Below are positions 1 through 8,520 of a stretch of DNA of 64,000 bases, piece after piece (position 1 is the first letter of the stretch; each line of letters begins with the position of its first letter). The stretch is from Spirosoma spitsbergense DSM 19989 (GTDB lineage Bacteria; Bacteroidota; Bacteroidia; Cytophagales; Spirosomataceae): positions 207 to 64,206 of the forward strand of contig NZ_KB893542.1 in NCBI RefSeq assembly GCF_000374085.1, given 5' to 3'. Below the pieces are notes generated by a model, which was not told the DNA's origin, searched no databases, and saw only the letters and a list, made by a program, of their open reading frames with translations. The translations under genes were made by a program, and so were the position numbers.

Positions 1-32
1 AGTGAGCCATGAGCGGAAATAGAAGCTGCGAG

Positions 33-40
33 CAAAACTA
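33..40 (-). promoter_or_regulatory. -7 promoter box of a gene leaving the window on the left
   Basis: On the minus strand this reads TAGTTTTG, an exact match to the Bacteroidota -7 consensus TAnnTTTG. A minus-strand ATG follows at positions 10-8, about 23 nt downstream, and the frame stays open to the edge. This suggests the 5' end of a gene whose body is outside the window. No clear TTG -33 element is visible, and only three codons of the putative gene can be seen. Confidence 0.35.
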
Positions 41-136
41 CAAAATTTGTGTCACCTTATTTTATCAGCATTCCTTATAATTTATTACTGGGTACGTAAT
101 ATCGCGGAGAAATAACACTGAATTAAAAAGTCTGCA

Positions 137-2566
137 TCACTTTTTAATGGTGATACGCCGTTTAATAGCCGGGTTTTTATCCTGGGCCGATTGCAGATAC
201 AGCAACTCATTTAGTTGCCCGGTTCGCCAGGTTTCCAGCATATTCAGATAGTATGGACTACCCGGATTGCCCGACTGCCCGCCGGGATATACACCATACG
301 CTTTCGGTTGCGGGCCGAGAGCAACGACCATGCGCCAGGAAGGTCCCGTTCGCTCGGTGGTGGCGTTTACAATGCCCGCTCCTCCGCCAATCTGGACGTT
401 GAGGGCACTGAGTGCATCAAGTCGGGCCAGGTGGGCAATACGGGTAGCTTTATGTTTCCCCCATTGCCACGATTCGCCAATGGCCCCGTGCTGTCGGGCG
501 AGTGAATCAACTGCCAGTTGTAGGGTCTGGGTCAATACGTCGCCAATTGTTTCGCGGGCAGGGGTGGTTACGTTATCGAACCAATGGGCAGTGGGGTCCT
601 GCTCGGCCATCTGGAGCGTCCGGTCAAAACTGGGATACCGCAACGTCGTGCTATCGGTAGTGGGAAAATCGTCCCGCCAAACACCATCCATATACTGCCG
701 CATCCATTCGGTAAACAGGGTCGGGCCTATTTCAGCAATGTCGTGGTTGTAATGCCATTTTTTCAGGATATCAACCGCTTTTTTCTGTTCGGCGGTAAGC
801 TTCTGTGTTCGCACATAGGGTAAAAAAACGGGTAGGGCTTGCTGGGCACGCAAATTCAGGTTGTCATTCTGCAACATGCGCAGGCTGTCAGGAGTCGCTT
901 GTTGCATCGCTGTCAGCCGCTGGTTGATGCGCGTGCCACGCTCGGCGGGAGCAAACTGCCAGTTGATATAGTACGGATAAGTTGTATCGGTAGAAGACTG
1001 ATTGGCCGAACTGACAAACCCCCGGGGTGGATTTTTAACGTGTGGATTTTGTTCGGCCGGAATCCACCCCTGCCAGTCGTGGGCGGGATTTGTGCCATCC
1101 AGCAAAAACTTGCCCTGGTCTTTCCACTTCAGCGGAAAACGACCATTTGGCGAGATAGCGATGTCTTTAGCCGCATCGGCAAACACAAAATTTTGTGCCG
1201 GGGCACCATAATAGCTCAGGGCCTTACGATAATCGGCGTGGTTAGCGGCCCGGTCGAGCAGGTAGTAGGTTAGGAAATCGTTCGATTCTTCATGACCAAT
1301 CCAGCGGGCAGCGTACCCCACCGGCACGTTTTTAGCGAAAGGTTTCTGCCCTTCCATGTACATGACCGGCCCATGGTGGGTGTATAATATGGTATCGACT
1401 TTGTCTGGTTGCCCTTTAATTTTTATCCGCTCTATCCGGCGGGTAACGGGCTTCCAGCGGTTGTCGTGCCAGTACTCCAGATGGCGGTTGTCCCGAAACT
1501 GAATCTGATAAAAATCTAGTACGTCGGCACCGACATTGGTAACACCCCAGGCTACCTGCTTATTGAAGCCGATAATAACGCCCGGTGCGCCCGGCATCGT
1601 AGCGCCGTACACGTTCATGGTTGGCGTTACCAACTGCATTTGATACCAGATGGAGGGTAAACTCAGGGTCAAATGCGGGTCATTGGCCAGAATAGGATAG
1701 CCAGTGGCTGATTTCTGCGGCCCAACAGCCCAGTTGTTACTACCAATGGCCGGGTCATGCTCTGCCCAGTTCATACTTATCGAGCCAACAGCCGACACCG
1801 AAGCGGGTGGAATAGCGGGGATGTGAACCGGCTTGAAATCCCACTTCGTACCAACGGGAATGATTGGGTCTTCCCGAAAGGGATAATCGGGAAACAGGTC
1901 GGCCGTTACAATGGGCCCAGCTTTTTGAAGAACATTGCTCATGTTGAGGTCATCGGCCCCAAGCGCCAACACCCCCGACATATATTTCAGGAAGTACGCG
2001 CACTTGATGGGTTGCCAGGGTTCCGGAGCGTAACCGAGTAGTTTATACTCTAGTGGGTATTGCGCCGGTTTTAGCTGACTAATCCAGGCGTTGACACCGG
2101 CCGTGTACGCTTCAACTGACTCGCGCGAGCGAGGGTCCTGCATCATCGCCTTTACGGATTTCTCCGCCCCGAATCCCATGCCGAGACGTCGGTTGTAACG
2201 GTCCAGCTCCAGTGCCCGCTCTCCCACCAGTTCCGACACCCGCCCGGCTGCGGCATGAGTCTGAAACTCCATCTGCCAGAGCCGGTCGCGGGCAGTCAGG
2301 TAACCCTGCGCGAAATAGACATCATGGTCATTCTGCGCGAACACGTGTGGAACGGCTTTATCATCAATAATGACTGTAACGGGTGCTTTTGTGCCACTCA
2401 GGCTTATTTCTTCGTCCGATGTGTTAACAGACTCCGCATTTTGCCAGAAACCAACGAACGGACTCAGTAGAGGCCCAAAAGCGGGAACGCTGCCCCAGGA
2501 GCGGTTTAGTGCCCAAATAAGTAAAAGCGTGAAAACGGGAAGGACAATAGCTTTTGCGTAACGCAT
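137..2566 (-). CDS. Penicillin acylase family protein (Ntn hydrolase)
   Basis: An 809-residue serine Ntn-hydrolase precursor of the penicillin/cephalosporin/AHL acylase family. These enzymes hydrolyse amide bonds after self-cleaving into alpha and beta chains. A hydrophobic segment at residues 3-20 is a signal anchor or export signal, so the enzyme probably acts in the periplasm. The expected cleavage point is visible as AIGSNNWAV, with the nucleophile Ser at about residue 276, followed by the typical NDPHL motif about 20 residues on. The frame extends 33 codons further upstream, but those residues are not hydrophobic and would bury the signal sequence, so I place the start at the ATG at 2566. 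Length is normal for the family. It is a single gene, divergent from the phosphodiesterase. The natural substrate cannot be told from sequence. Confidence 0.9.
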   Translation of the reverse strand: MRYAKAIVLPVFTLLLIWALNRSWGSVPAFGPLLSPFVGFWQNAESVNTSDEEISLSGTKAPVTVIIDDKAVPHVFAQNDHDVYFAQGYLTARDRLWQMEFQTHAAAGRVSELVGERALELDRYNRRLGMGFGAEKSVKAMMQDPRSRESVEAYTAGVNAWISQLKPAQYPLEYKLLGYAPEPWQPIKCAYFLKYMSGVLALGADDLNMSNVLQKAGPIVTADLFPDYPFREDPIIPVGTKWDFKPVHIPAIPPASVSAVGSISMNWAEHDPAIGSNNWAVGPQKSATGYPILANDPHLTLSLPSIWYQMQLVTPTMNVYGATMPGAPGVIIGFNKQVAWGVTNVGADVLDFYQIQFRDNRHLEYWHDNRWKPVTRRIERIKIKGQPDKVDTILYTHHGPVMYMEGQKPFAKNVPVGYAARWIGHEESNDFLTYYLLDRAANHADYRKALSYYGAPAQNFVFADAAKDIAISPNGRFPLKWKDQGKFLLDGTNPAHDWQGWIPAEQNPHVKNPPRGFVSSANQSSTDTTYPYYINWQFAPAERGTRINQRLTAMQQATPDSLRMLQNDNLNLRAQQALPVFLPYVRTQKLTAEQKKAVDILKKWHYNHDIAEIGPTLFTEWMRQYMDGVWRDDFPTTDSTTLRYPSFDRTLQMAEQDPTAHWFDNVTTPARETIGDVLTQTLQLAVDSLARQHGAIGESWQWGKHKATRIAHLARLDALSALNVQIGGGAGIVNATTERTGPSWRMVVALGPQPKAYGVYPGGQSGNPGSPYYLNMLETWRTGQLNELLYLQSAQDKNPAIKRRITIKK

Positions 2567-2801
2567 AAGGAAATAAAGGGAAGCAGATTTTTCGGTATGC
2601 AAGTTTACCATTGCATTCAGCAAATAAAAAGTATTCTTATACCGCCAGAGTAATTCTTTTTGCAAAGTGAATTACTACCGTAGCATTGGATGATAAGCCG
2701 TTTATACTGGTTACAATGGATTGTACATTGACGAACAAGCCCGGAGGTAAGCTGAACTTAAAAAGAAAGTGTATTTTTAGGCCCCAATTCCAGTAAGGTA
2801 T

Positions 2802-3692
2802 ATGCGCTTCAGTCTACTATTACTTTGCATGATTGCTACTGCCTTTGTTTCTTCTGCACCCGTACCGTTCGATATTGAAGGTCACCGGGGGTGCCGGGGG
2901 CTGATGCCCGAAAATACCATTCCAGCCTTCCTGAAAGCGTTGGATCTGGGCGTAACAACGCTTGAGATGGATGTGGTTATCAGTAAAGACCGGCAGGTAG
3001 TTGTTTCGCATGAGCCGTACTTCAACGCGGCTTTCAGTATCAAACCCGATGGAACGCCAGTCGACAAAAAAGAGCAGAAAGACCTGGTGCTCTACCAGAT
3101 GAATTATGTCGATATCAAACAATATGATACAGGTTCTAATGGTAACCCAGCCTATCCTGAACAGCAAAAACTAAAAACCTACAAACCACTCCTCGTTGAC
3201 GTGATTGCACAGGCAGAAGCCTACCGAAAAGCTAAAAACCTGCCTGCCTTTTCGTATAACATCGAGTTGAAAAGTGAACCGTCTGAATACAACAAAAGCC
3301 AGCCGGAACCAGCACCTTTCTGTGACCTGGTACGGGCAATCATTGCCAAACAGCTACCGCCCGAGCGGGTAGTGATTCAAAGTTTTGACTTCGCCGTATT
3401 AAAACAGTGGAAGAAAGGCGTTCAGGAGGGGAAATACCCCGATGTGCGGCTGTCGGCTCTGGTCGAAAATCTGCGTAGCCCGGAAAAGAACCTGGAGGAG
3501 CTGGGTTTCAAACCCGACATCTATAGCCCTTATTTTAAACTGCTTAGTCAGGACAAGATAAACCGGCTACACGAAAAAAACATCAGGGTTATCCCCTGGA
3601 CGGTGAATCAGCGGGATGATATGATCCGATTGAAGGAGTGGGGTGTTGATGGCCTGATTACTGATTATCCCAACCGGGCCGTTGGATTATAA
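2802..3692 (+). CDS. Glycerophosphodiester phosphodiesterase, exported
   Basis: This 296-residue protein hydrolyses glycerophosphodiesters to an alcohol and glycerol 3-phosphate. Residues 1-19 form a signal peptide ending SSA, so it is exported. The GDPD TIM-barrel signature is complete: HRG at 28-30, PEN at 37-39, the metal-binding ExD at 55-57 and the catalytic His in SHEP at 70. The C-terminal VDGLITDYP motif is also typical of the family. It stands alone between the divergent penicillin acylase and the downstream GH3 gene. A role in scavenging phosphate or glycerol from phospholipid headgroups is inferred from the family. Confidence 0.92.
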   Translation: MRFSLLLLCMIATAFVSSAPVPFDIEGHRGCRGLMPENTIPAFLKALDLGVTTLEMDVVISKDRQVVVSHEPYFNAAFSIKPDGTPVDKKEQKDLVLYQMNYVDIKQYDTGSNGNPAYPEQQKLKTYKPLLVDVIAQAEAYRKAKNLPAFSYNIELKSEPSEYNKSQPEPAPFCDLVRAIIAKQLPPERVVIQSFDFAVLKQWKKGVQEGKYPDVRLSALVENLRSPEKNLEELGFKPDIYSPYFKLLSQDKINRLHEKNIRVIPWTVNQRDDMIRLKEWGVDGLITDYPNRAVGL

Positions 3693-3762
3693 ACCTAAAC
3701 CATTGGATTGAGTTTTAACAGGTAACCACTTTAATTTAGTTGGTTTATTGTATTTTAGCCCC

Positions 3763-5295
3763 ATGACTGTCCTCAACACCACGCTCAAATGGCTTCTGCA
3801 ACGGCGACTGCCGCGCATTGAGGCTATGATGCAAAACCCTGGTGCCATACAGCATACCGTTTTTAAACAGCTTATCCGGTCGGGCCGACAGACGGAGTGG
3901 GGGAAAAAATATCATTACAAATCCATCCGGTCTATCCACGATTTTCAGCAACAGGTTCCCGTATCGAGTTACGAAGACCTGTTTCCGTATATTGAGCGGG
4001 TCATGAAGGGGGAAAATAACCTGCTGTGGCCATCGCCCGTTCGCTGGTTCTCTAAATCTTCCGGGACAACGAACGCCCGCAGTAAATTCATTCCCATTAC
4101 CACTGAATCACTGGACGAAAGCCATTTCAAAGGGGGTAAGGATATGATGGCCCTCTACATCGCCAATAATCCTGAAAGCCGGGCCTTTGAAGGCAAAGGG
4201 CTTTCCATTGGCGGGAGTCTCCACCAAAATCCCTATGGTACAAATAGTGCGGCCGGCGATGTATCGGCCGTGGTAATGAAAAATCTACCCAGTTGGGCCC
4301 AGTACATCCGTACACCATCCATCGATATTGCCCTGATGGATGAATGGGAAGCTAAACTGGAACGGATGGCGGAAATCACCTCCCAGGAAAATGTGACCAG
4401 TATGTTGGGCACACCTACCTGGGGCATGGTGCTTATTGATAAAATCCTGGCCTACACCGGCAAATCGAATATTCTGGAGGTGTGGCCTAATTTTGAAGTT
4501 ATGATGCACGGGGCCGTCAATTTTCAGCCCTATCGGGAGTTGTTTCAGCAACAGGTTTTTCCATCGGCAGCGGTTCGATATCAGGAAGTGTATAATGCCT
4601 CAGAAGGGTTCTTTGCCATTCAGGACGATCTGAGCCGCGTGGGAGAAATGTTGCTCATGCTCGACTACGGCATCTTTTACGAATTTGTTCCTTTGAAGGA
4701 TGCGGAACAACCTTTTCCAAAAGCGTACACCATTGATGAAGTTGAGCTGGACAAAAACTATGCGCTGGTTGTCTCAACCAACGGTGGTCTTTGGCGGTAT
4801 AGAGTGGGTGATACGGTTCGGTTTACGTCATTATACCCGCACCGGCTAAAAGTAAGCGGACGAACCAAACATTTTATCAATGCCTTTGGTGAGGAAGTGA
4901 TCGTGGAAAATGCCGAAACAGCCATTACCCGCGCCTGTGAAGCAACCGGTGCCATCATTTCAGATTATACGGCTGGTCCGGTCTATATGAGCAATGGAGC
5001 AAACGGTTCCCACGAATGGGTGATTGAGTTTACTCAGGAACCTGATGACCAGCAACGATTCAACCGGATTCTGGACGAAACACTCCGGCAAATCAACTCC
5101 GATTACGATGCCAAAAGGTACAACGATATAGTGTTAAAACGCCCCCGCATCCACGTTGTGCGGCCTGGAACGTTTTATGCCTGGATGAAGCATCGGGGTA
5201 AAATTGGTGGTCAGCACAAAGTACCCCGCTTAGCCAATTCGCGCGAGTATCTGGATGATATTCTCGCCCGATTCTCTGTCGGCAAGTGGTTGTAA
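3763..5295 (+). CDS. GH3 auxin-responsive promoter family protein (acyl-adenylate-forming)
   Basis: A 510-residue member of the GH3 family, a branch of the adenylate-forming (ANL) superfamily named for plant acyl-amido synthetases. The nucleotide-binding signature SKSSGTT lies near residues 97-103. Later blocks such as YNASEGFFA and LVVSTNGGLWRYRVGDTVRF match the ATP-binding core. The frame can be read from a TTG at 3748, but the ATG at 3763 is the better start. Bacterial GH3 proteins are widespread in Bacteroidota and their substrates are unknown; conjugation of a carboxylic acid to an amino acid is the family expectation only. The stop lies 6 bp from the convergent gene. Confidence 0.88.
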   Translation: MTVLNTTLKWLLQRRLPRIEAMMQNPGAIQHTVFKQLIRSGRQTEWGKKYHYKSIRSIHDFQQQVPVSSYEDLFPYIERVMKGENNLLWPSPVRWFSKSSGTTNARSKFIPITTESLDESHFKGGKDMMALYIANNPESRAFEGKGLSIGGSLHQNPYGTNSAAGDVSAVVMKNLPSWAQYIRTPSIDIALMDEWEAKLERMAEITSQENVTSMLGTPTWGMVLIDKILAYTGKSNILEVWPNFEVMMHGAVNFQPYRELFQQQVFPSAAVRYQEVYNASEGFFAIQDDLSRVGEMLLMLDYGIFYEFVPLKDAEQPFPKAYTIDEVELDKNYALVVSTNGGLWRYRVGDTVRFTSLYPHRLKVSGRTKHFINAFGEEVIVENAETAITRACEATGAIISDYTAGPVYMSNGANGSHEWVIEFTQEPDDQQRFNRILDETLRQINSDYDAKRYNDIVLKRPRIHVVRPGTFYAWMKHRGKIGGQHKVPRLANSREYLDDILARFSVGKWL

Positions 5296-5301
5296 TTCAG
5301 G

Positions 5302-6620
5302 CTACCGATTAGCTTCCGACAACCAGTGAAACTGCCGTTCAGCCAATTGGAAATGGCGTTTCTGCCGTTTAAGGGCAATCATCGCCGAATTACCACGAAT
5401 TTTTCCATTCAATACAATGTGATTGGTATCCGGCATAGTATAGTTCAGGGTAAACAGCGGAATTGAATCACGACTAAATTTTTTGAACGCGATCGTGTGC
5501 TTCGCAGAATCCAGCGTATAGGCGAAATAACCCCGGCGATAGCGTTGCTGCAGCAGTGTATCGCTGGTTTGAATACTACCTGTTCTGCTGGTCTCGAAAA
5601 TCACATCTTTCCAGCGCAGACTGTCTACTACGGGAGCCTCGAAATGCTCAACCTCAAATATACCCGTAGTGAGGATTTGGGATTTCATGACTGCCCGAAC
5701 CTCAGGGCTGTCCAGGCTTTCATAAATCTGGTAGCCCGGTAATACCCCGAACAGAAAGATGAAGGCTGTTTTCAGCGCTATTCGTGTGTGCCGCATCCAT
5801 CGGGTTGGCAGCGTAATGCGGGCAGCTGGTTGCGTTGGTTTATTCAACAGGAAGAAGTTGATCAACCGTTGCGCATCGCCCAGCAACAGTAGATTGCTCA
5901 TCAGGAATAGGTGAATAGAAAACAATTTTACAGGAATATCATAACACAAATTCATCATCACTACATTCAGAAAACGCTGGTGGCTACGAATGCACCCAGC
6001 GTACTGGTTCGTCGAAAAAACAGCAACAACCCTGCAATGACTTCTACAGACCCCGAAAAAAACTGGTAAGGTGCTGAGTAGCCGATGAAAAACCAGGAGA
6101 AGCGCATCGGCAGAAAATCGCCTAGCGGGGTAGCTAACGCACTAAGCGTCGGAAAAATCATTTGCTGTCCAAACAATTTGACGATACCATAACTCAGCGC
6201 ATAAAGTGCCACATAATAACGGACTCCCAGCAGTAGCCAATAGTAGCCGACAGCATAGTTTCGGCGTTTGTCCAGTATCGTCCAGATTATAGTTCCTACA
6301 CCGGCGATAGTCAAAAACAGGCATAGTTGCGCATAACCGTATGATGTATCTCCACTTCCGTTGAGCGGTACCAATACCTCCTTGATATGAAAAAGGTATT
6401 GGTTTCCCAGATTGACCAGCCAGTTTTCGCCCAGCGCGTAGTATTCGGCAATGGTACCAAACACGGGTAAGCTGCCCAGCCACAACCAGGGCGACATATA
6501 CAGGACGAGGTAAATGAAGAAGAAGCGAAACAGGAGTTTACGCCACAAAGGCCAATTGGCAACGGCCTGGTTTGGAACGGTTTGCATAGTGTAGTAGAAG
6601 GAAGACTGGTGATTATGCAA
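5302..6620 (-). pseudogene. DoxX-like membrane protein gene split by a one-base frameshift
   Basis: Two adjacent minus-strand frames, 6620-5967 (217 residues, ending GAFVATSVF) and 5961-5302 (219 residues, opening with GTG-ATG-ATG-AAT), look like one protein of about 435 residues. The first holds four or five hydrophobic segments of DoxX type. The second begins in the middle of what reads as another membrane segment (NLCYDIPVKLFSIHLFLM) and ends in a soluble domain. The break is at a T4 run on the coding strand (A4 at 5971-5974 of the plus strand). One extra T restores SVFLNVVMMNLCYDIPVK without a stop. It may be a true inactivating deletion or a homopolymer error in the sequence. A likely upstream start is the ATG at 6587. 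Confidence 0.7.
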
Positions 6621-6646
6621 GATAACAAATGGCCATTATTCGCCAG

Positions 6647-7138
6647 TTAGCCCCGTACTATTTTTCGGTCGATCAAAAACTGGTTCGTCAGTACGGTTTT
6701 ATCAGGATTTAAAACAACCTGCTTCAGTACTTTGCAGATAAATAACTCATGGTCGCCGGCATCGGTGGTGTGTAATACCTGACACTGAGCGTAGCCAACG
6801 GCTTCGGTCAGGTAAGGACAACCCCGCTCATCCAGTTCATAGGGCAGGTTTTTAAATTTATCCTTCGTCTGGCCCAGTTCAGGGCGGCCCGACTGACGCC
6901 CCAACTTCCGAATCAGGCTAGTCTGGTCTGTTGTCAGCAGGTTAACGTTTAGGAGGCCACTTTCCCGAGCAAGTTCAATGGTATAGTCCGGTTTGTACAG
7001 AGCCACTACGAGATGAGTACCGCCCATTGCCGTTTGCATCACCCAGGTAGCAATATTGGCATTTTGCCGACAATCAGTCGTTCGGGTGGTGATGCTGTGA
7101 ACATCGTAATTTTTGTACTTTAACAGTTTCTTGGGCAT
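6647..7138 (-). CDS. Flavin reductase family protein (FMN-binding split barrel)
   Basis: A 163-residue protein of the flavin reductase-like, FMN-binding split-barrel family. Such proteins reduce flavin with NAD(P)H or bind FMN for a partner oxygenase. The N-terminal strand with IATWVMQTAMGG and the following LVVALYKPDYTIELARESG correspond to the FMN-binding core, and length fits the family. No partner monooxygenase lies next to it. A TACCTTTG box at 7208-7201 gives it its own promoter. The gene is divergent from ispH. Confidence 0.8.
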   Translation of the reverse strand: MPKKLLKYKNYDVHSITTRTTDCRQNANIATWVMQTAMGGTHLVVALYKPDYTIELARESGLLNVNLLTTDQTSLIRKLGRQSGRPELGQTKDKFKNLPYELDERGCPYLTEAVGYAQCQVLHTTDAGDHELFICKVLKQVVLNPDKTVLTNQFLIDRKIVRG

Positions 7139-7200
7139 AACAGTACAGCTGGTCAGTCAGGGAGTCATTGAGTTGGTGGATACGGGATAGTAGCAGTGAA

Positions 7201-7208
7201 CAAAGGTA
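7201..7208 (-). promoter_or_regulatory. -7 promoter box for the flavin reductase gene
   Basis: On the minus strand this reads TACCTTTG, an exact TAnnTTTG match 62 nt upstream of the start codon. No TTG is visible at the expected -33 distance, so this is a half-match. Confidence 0.4.
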
Positions 7209-7272
7209 AAAAAGACATTGTTGCTTATCTGACTGATAAACTCACCGACTAGCCGACTCACCAACTTTATCT

Positions 7273-8520
7273 ATGAAATCGTTCGATATCCCCGAATATT
7301 ACCGTAGTAGCATCATTACCCCACTGAAAGAGTTTCGCCGGAAGCGGGATAAACTTAAGCGTGACTTTACGCCCACACTGCTTGATTTCGGCCCAATCCG
7401 GATATTGATTGCCCGGCACTTCGGTTTTTGCTATGGGGTTGAAAATGCCGTTGAGATTGCGTACAAAGCCATTGCCGAAAATCCTGGCAAGCAAATCTAT
7501 TTGCTTAGTGAGATGATTCATAATCCCGATGTTAATGCCGATTTACAGGAACGGGGGGTACATTTTATTATGGACACAAAGGGAAACCAACTCATTCCCT
7601 GGTCGGTACTGACGGCGGATGATGTTGTGATTATCCCGGCTTTCGGCACAACACTGGAAACTCAGAGTCAACTGTCGGAGCTGGGACTTGATGTGGCCCG
7701 GTACGATACTACCTGCCCATTTGTGGAGAAGGTTTGGAATAAAGCCAGCCAGATTGGTCAGAAAAATTACACGGTTATCGTTCACGGAAAGCCCAGTCAC
7801 GAAGAGACCCGCGCTACCTTCTCGCATAGCAAAGAAGCCGCCCCAACGGTTGTGGTGCGCGACATGGCCCAAACCCAGCGATTAGCCAAATACATCACGG
7901 GTGAGCTGCCTGCCACTGATTTTTACACGGAGTTTGCCGGGCAATATTCCGTTGGATTTGACCCGACTCGTGATTTGAAACGGATTGGTGTAGTCAATCA
8001 GACAACCATGCTGGCCTCGGATACGCAGGGTATTGCCGATTATTTGAAACAGGTGATGGTCAACAAATACGGTTCAACCGGAGAGATGGACGAAACGCAT
8101 TTCGCCAATACCCGCGACACTCTTTGCTACGCCACCAACGATAACCAGGACGCTACCTACGCCCTGCTAAAACATCCGGCCGATTTTGCCATTGTAGCGG
8201 GTGGGTATAACTCCTCCAATACGTCGCACATTGTTGAACTTTGCGAAGAAAAGCTACCAACCTATTTTATAGAATCAGAACAGAAGATCTTGTCTGATAC
8301 ACTAATTCGCCACTTTGATAGCCACAAGAAGCAGGAAATTGTTACGGAGAACTTCATACCAGCTATCCGGCCCGTTATAATGCTTCTTACCTGTGGTGCT
8401 TCTTGTCCTGATATCGTTATTGAGGGTATTCTGCTGAAATTGATTCAGTTTTTTCCTGATGCAGAATCAATAGAGACGGCTATGGGGAAAGTGATGGAGC
8501 AAGCTGAATCTCCGGGTTAG
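7273..8520 (+). CDS. ispH: 4-hydroxy-3-methylbut-2-enyl diphosphate reductase
   Basis: IspH (LytB) makes the last step of the MEP isoprenoid pathway, reducing HMBPP to IPP and DMAPP with an iron-sulfur cluster. The three cluster cysteines are visible: Cys53 in HFGFCYG, Cys148 in TTCPF and Cys285 in RDTLCYAT. The substrate-binding motifs HGKPSHEET, NQTTM and YNSSNTSH are also present. At 415 residues it is the long Bacteroidota form, with about 40 extra N-terminal residues before the core. The stop overlaps the convergent GHL10 gene by 4 bp. It appears monocistronic. Confidence 0.97.
   Translation: MKSFDIPEYYRSSIITPLKEFRRKRDKLKRDFTPTLLDFGPIRILIARHFGFCYGVENAVEIAYKAIAENPGKQIYLLSEMIHNPDVNADLQERGVHFIMDTKGNQLIPWSVLTADDVVIIPAFGTTLETQSQLSELGLDVARYDTTCPFVEKVWNKASQIGQKNYTVIVHGKPSHEETRATFSHSKEAAPTVVVRDMAQTQRLAKYITGELPATDFYTEFAGQYSVGFDPTRDLKRIGVVNQTTMLASDTQGIADYLKQVMVNKYGSTGEMDETHFANTRDTLCYATNDNQDATYALLKHPADFAIVAGGYNSSNTSHIVELCEEKLPTYFIESEQKILSDTLIRHFDSHKKQEIVTENFIPAIRPVIMLLTCGASCPDIVIEGILLKLIQFFPDAESIETAMGKVMEQAESPG

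Noticed and set aside
5961-5974. Programmed ribosomal frameshift in the DoxX-like gene
   Set aside because: There is only a T4 run, with no canonical slippery heptamer or stimulatory structure that I can see. A simple one-base loss is more likely.
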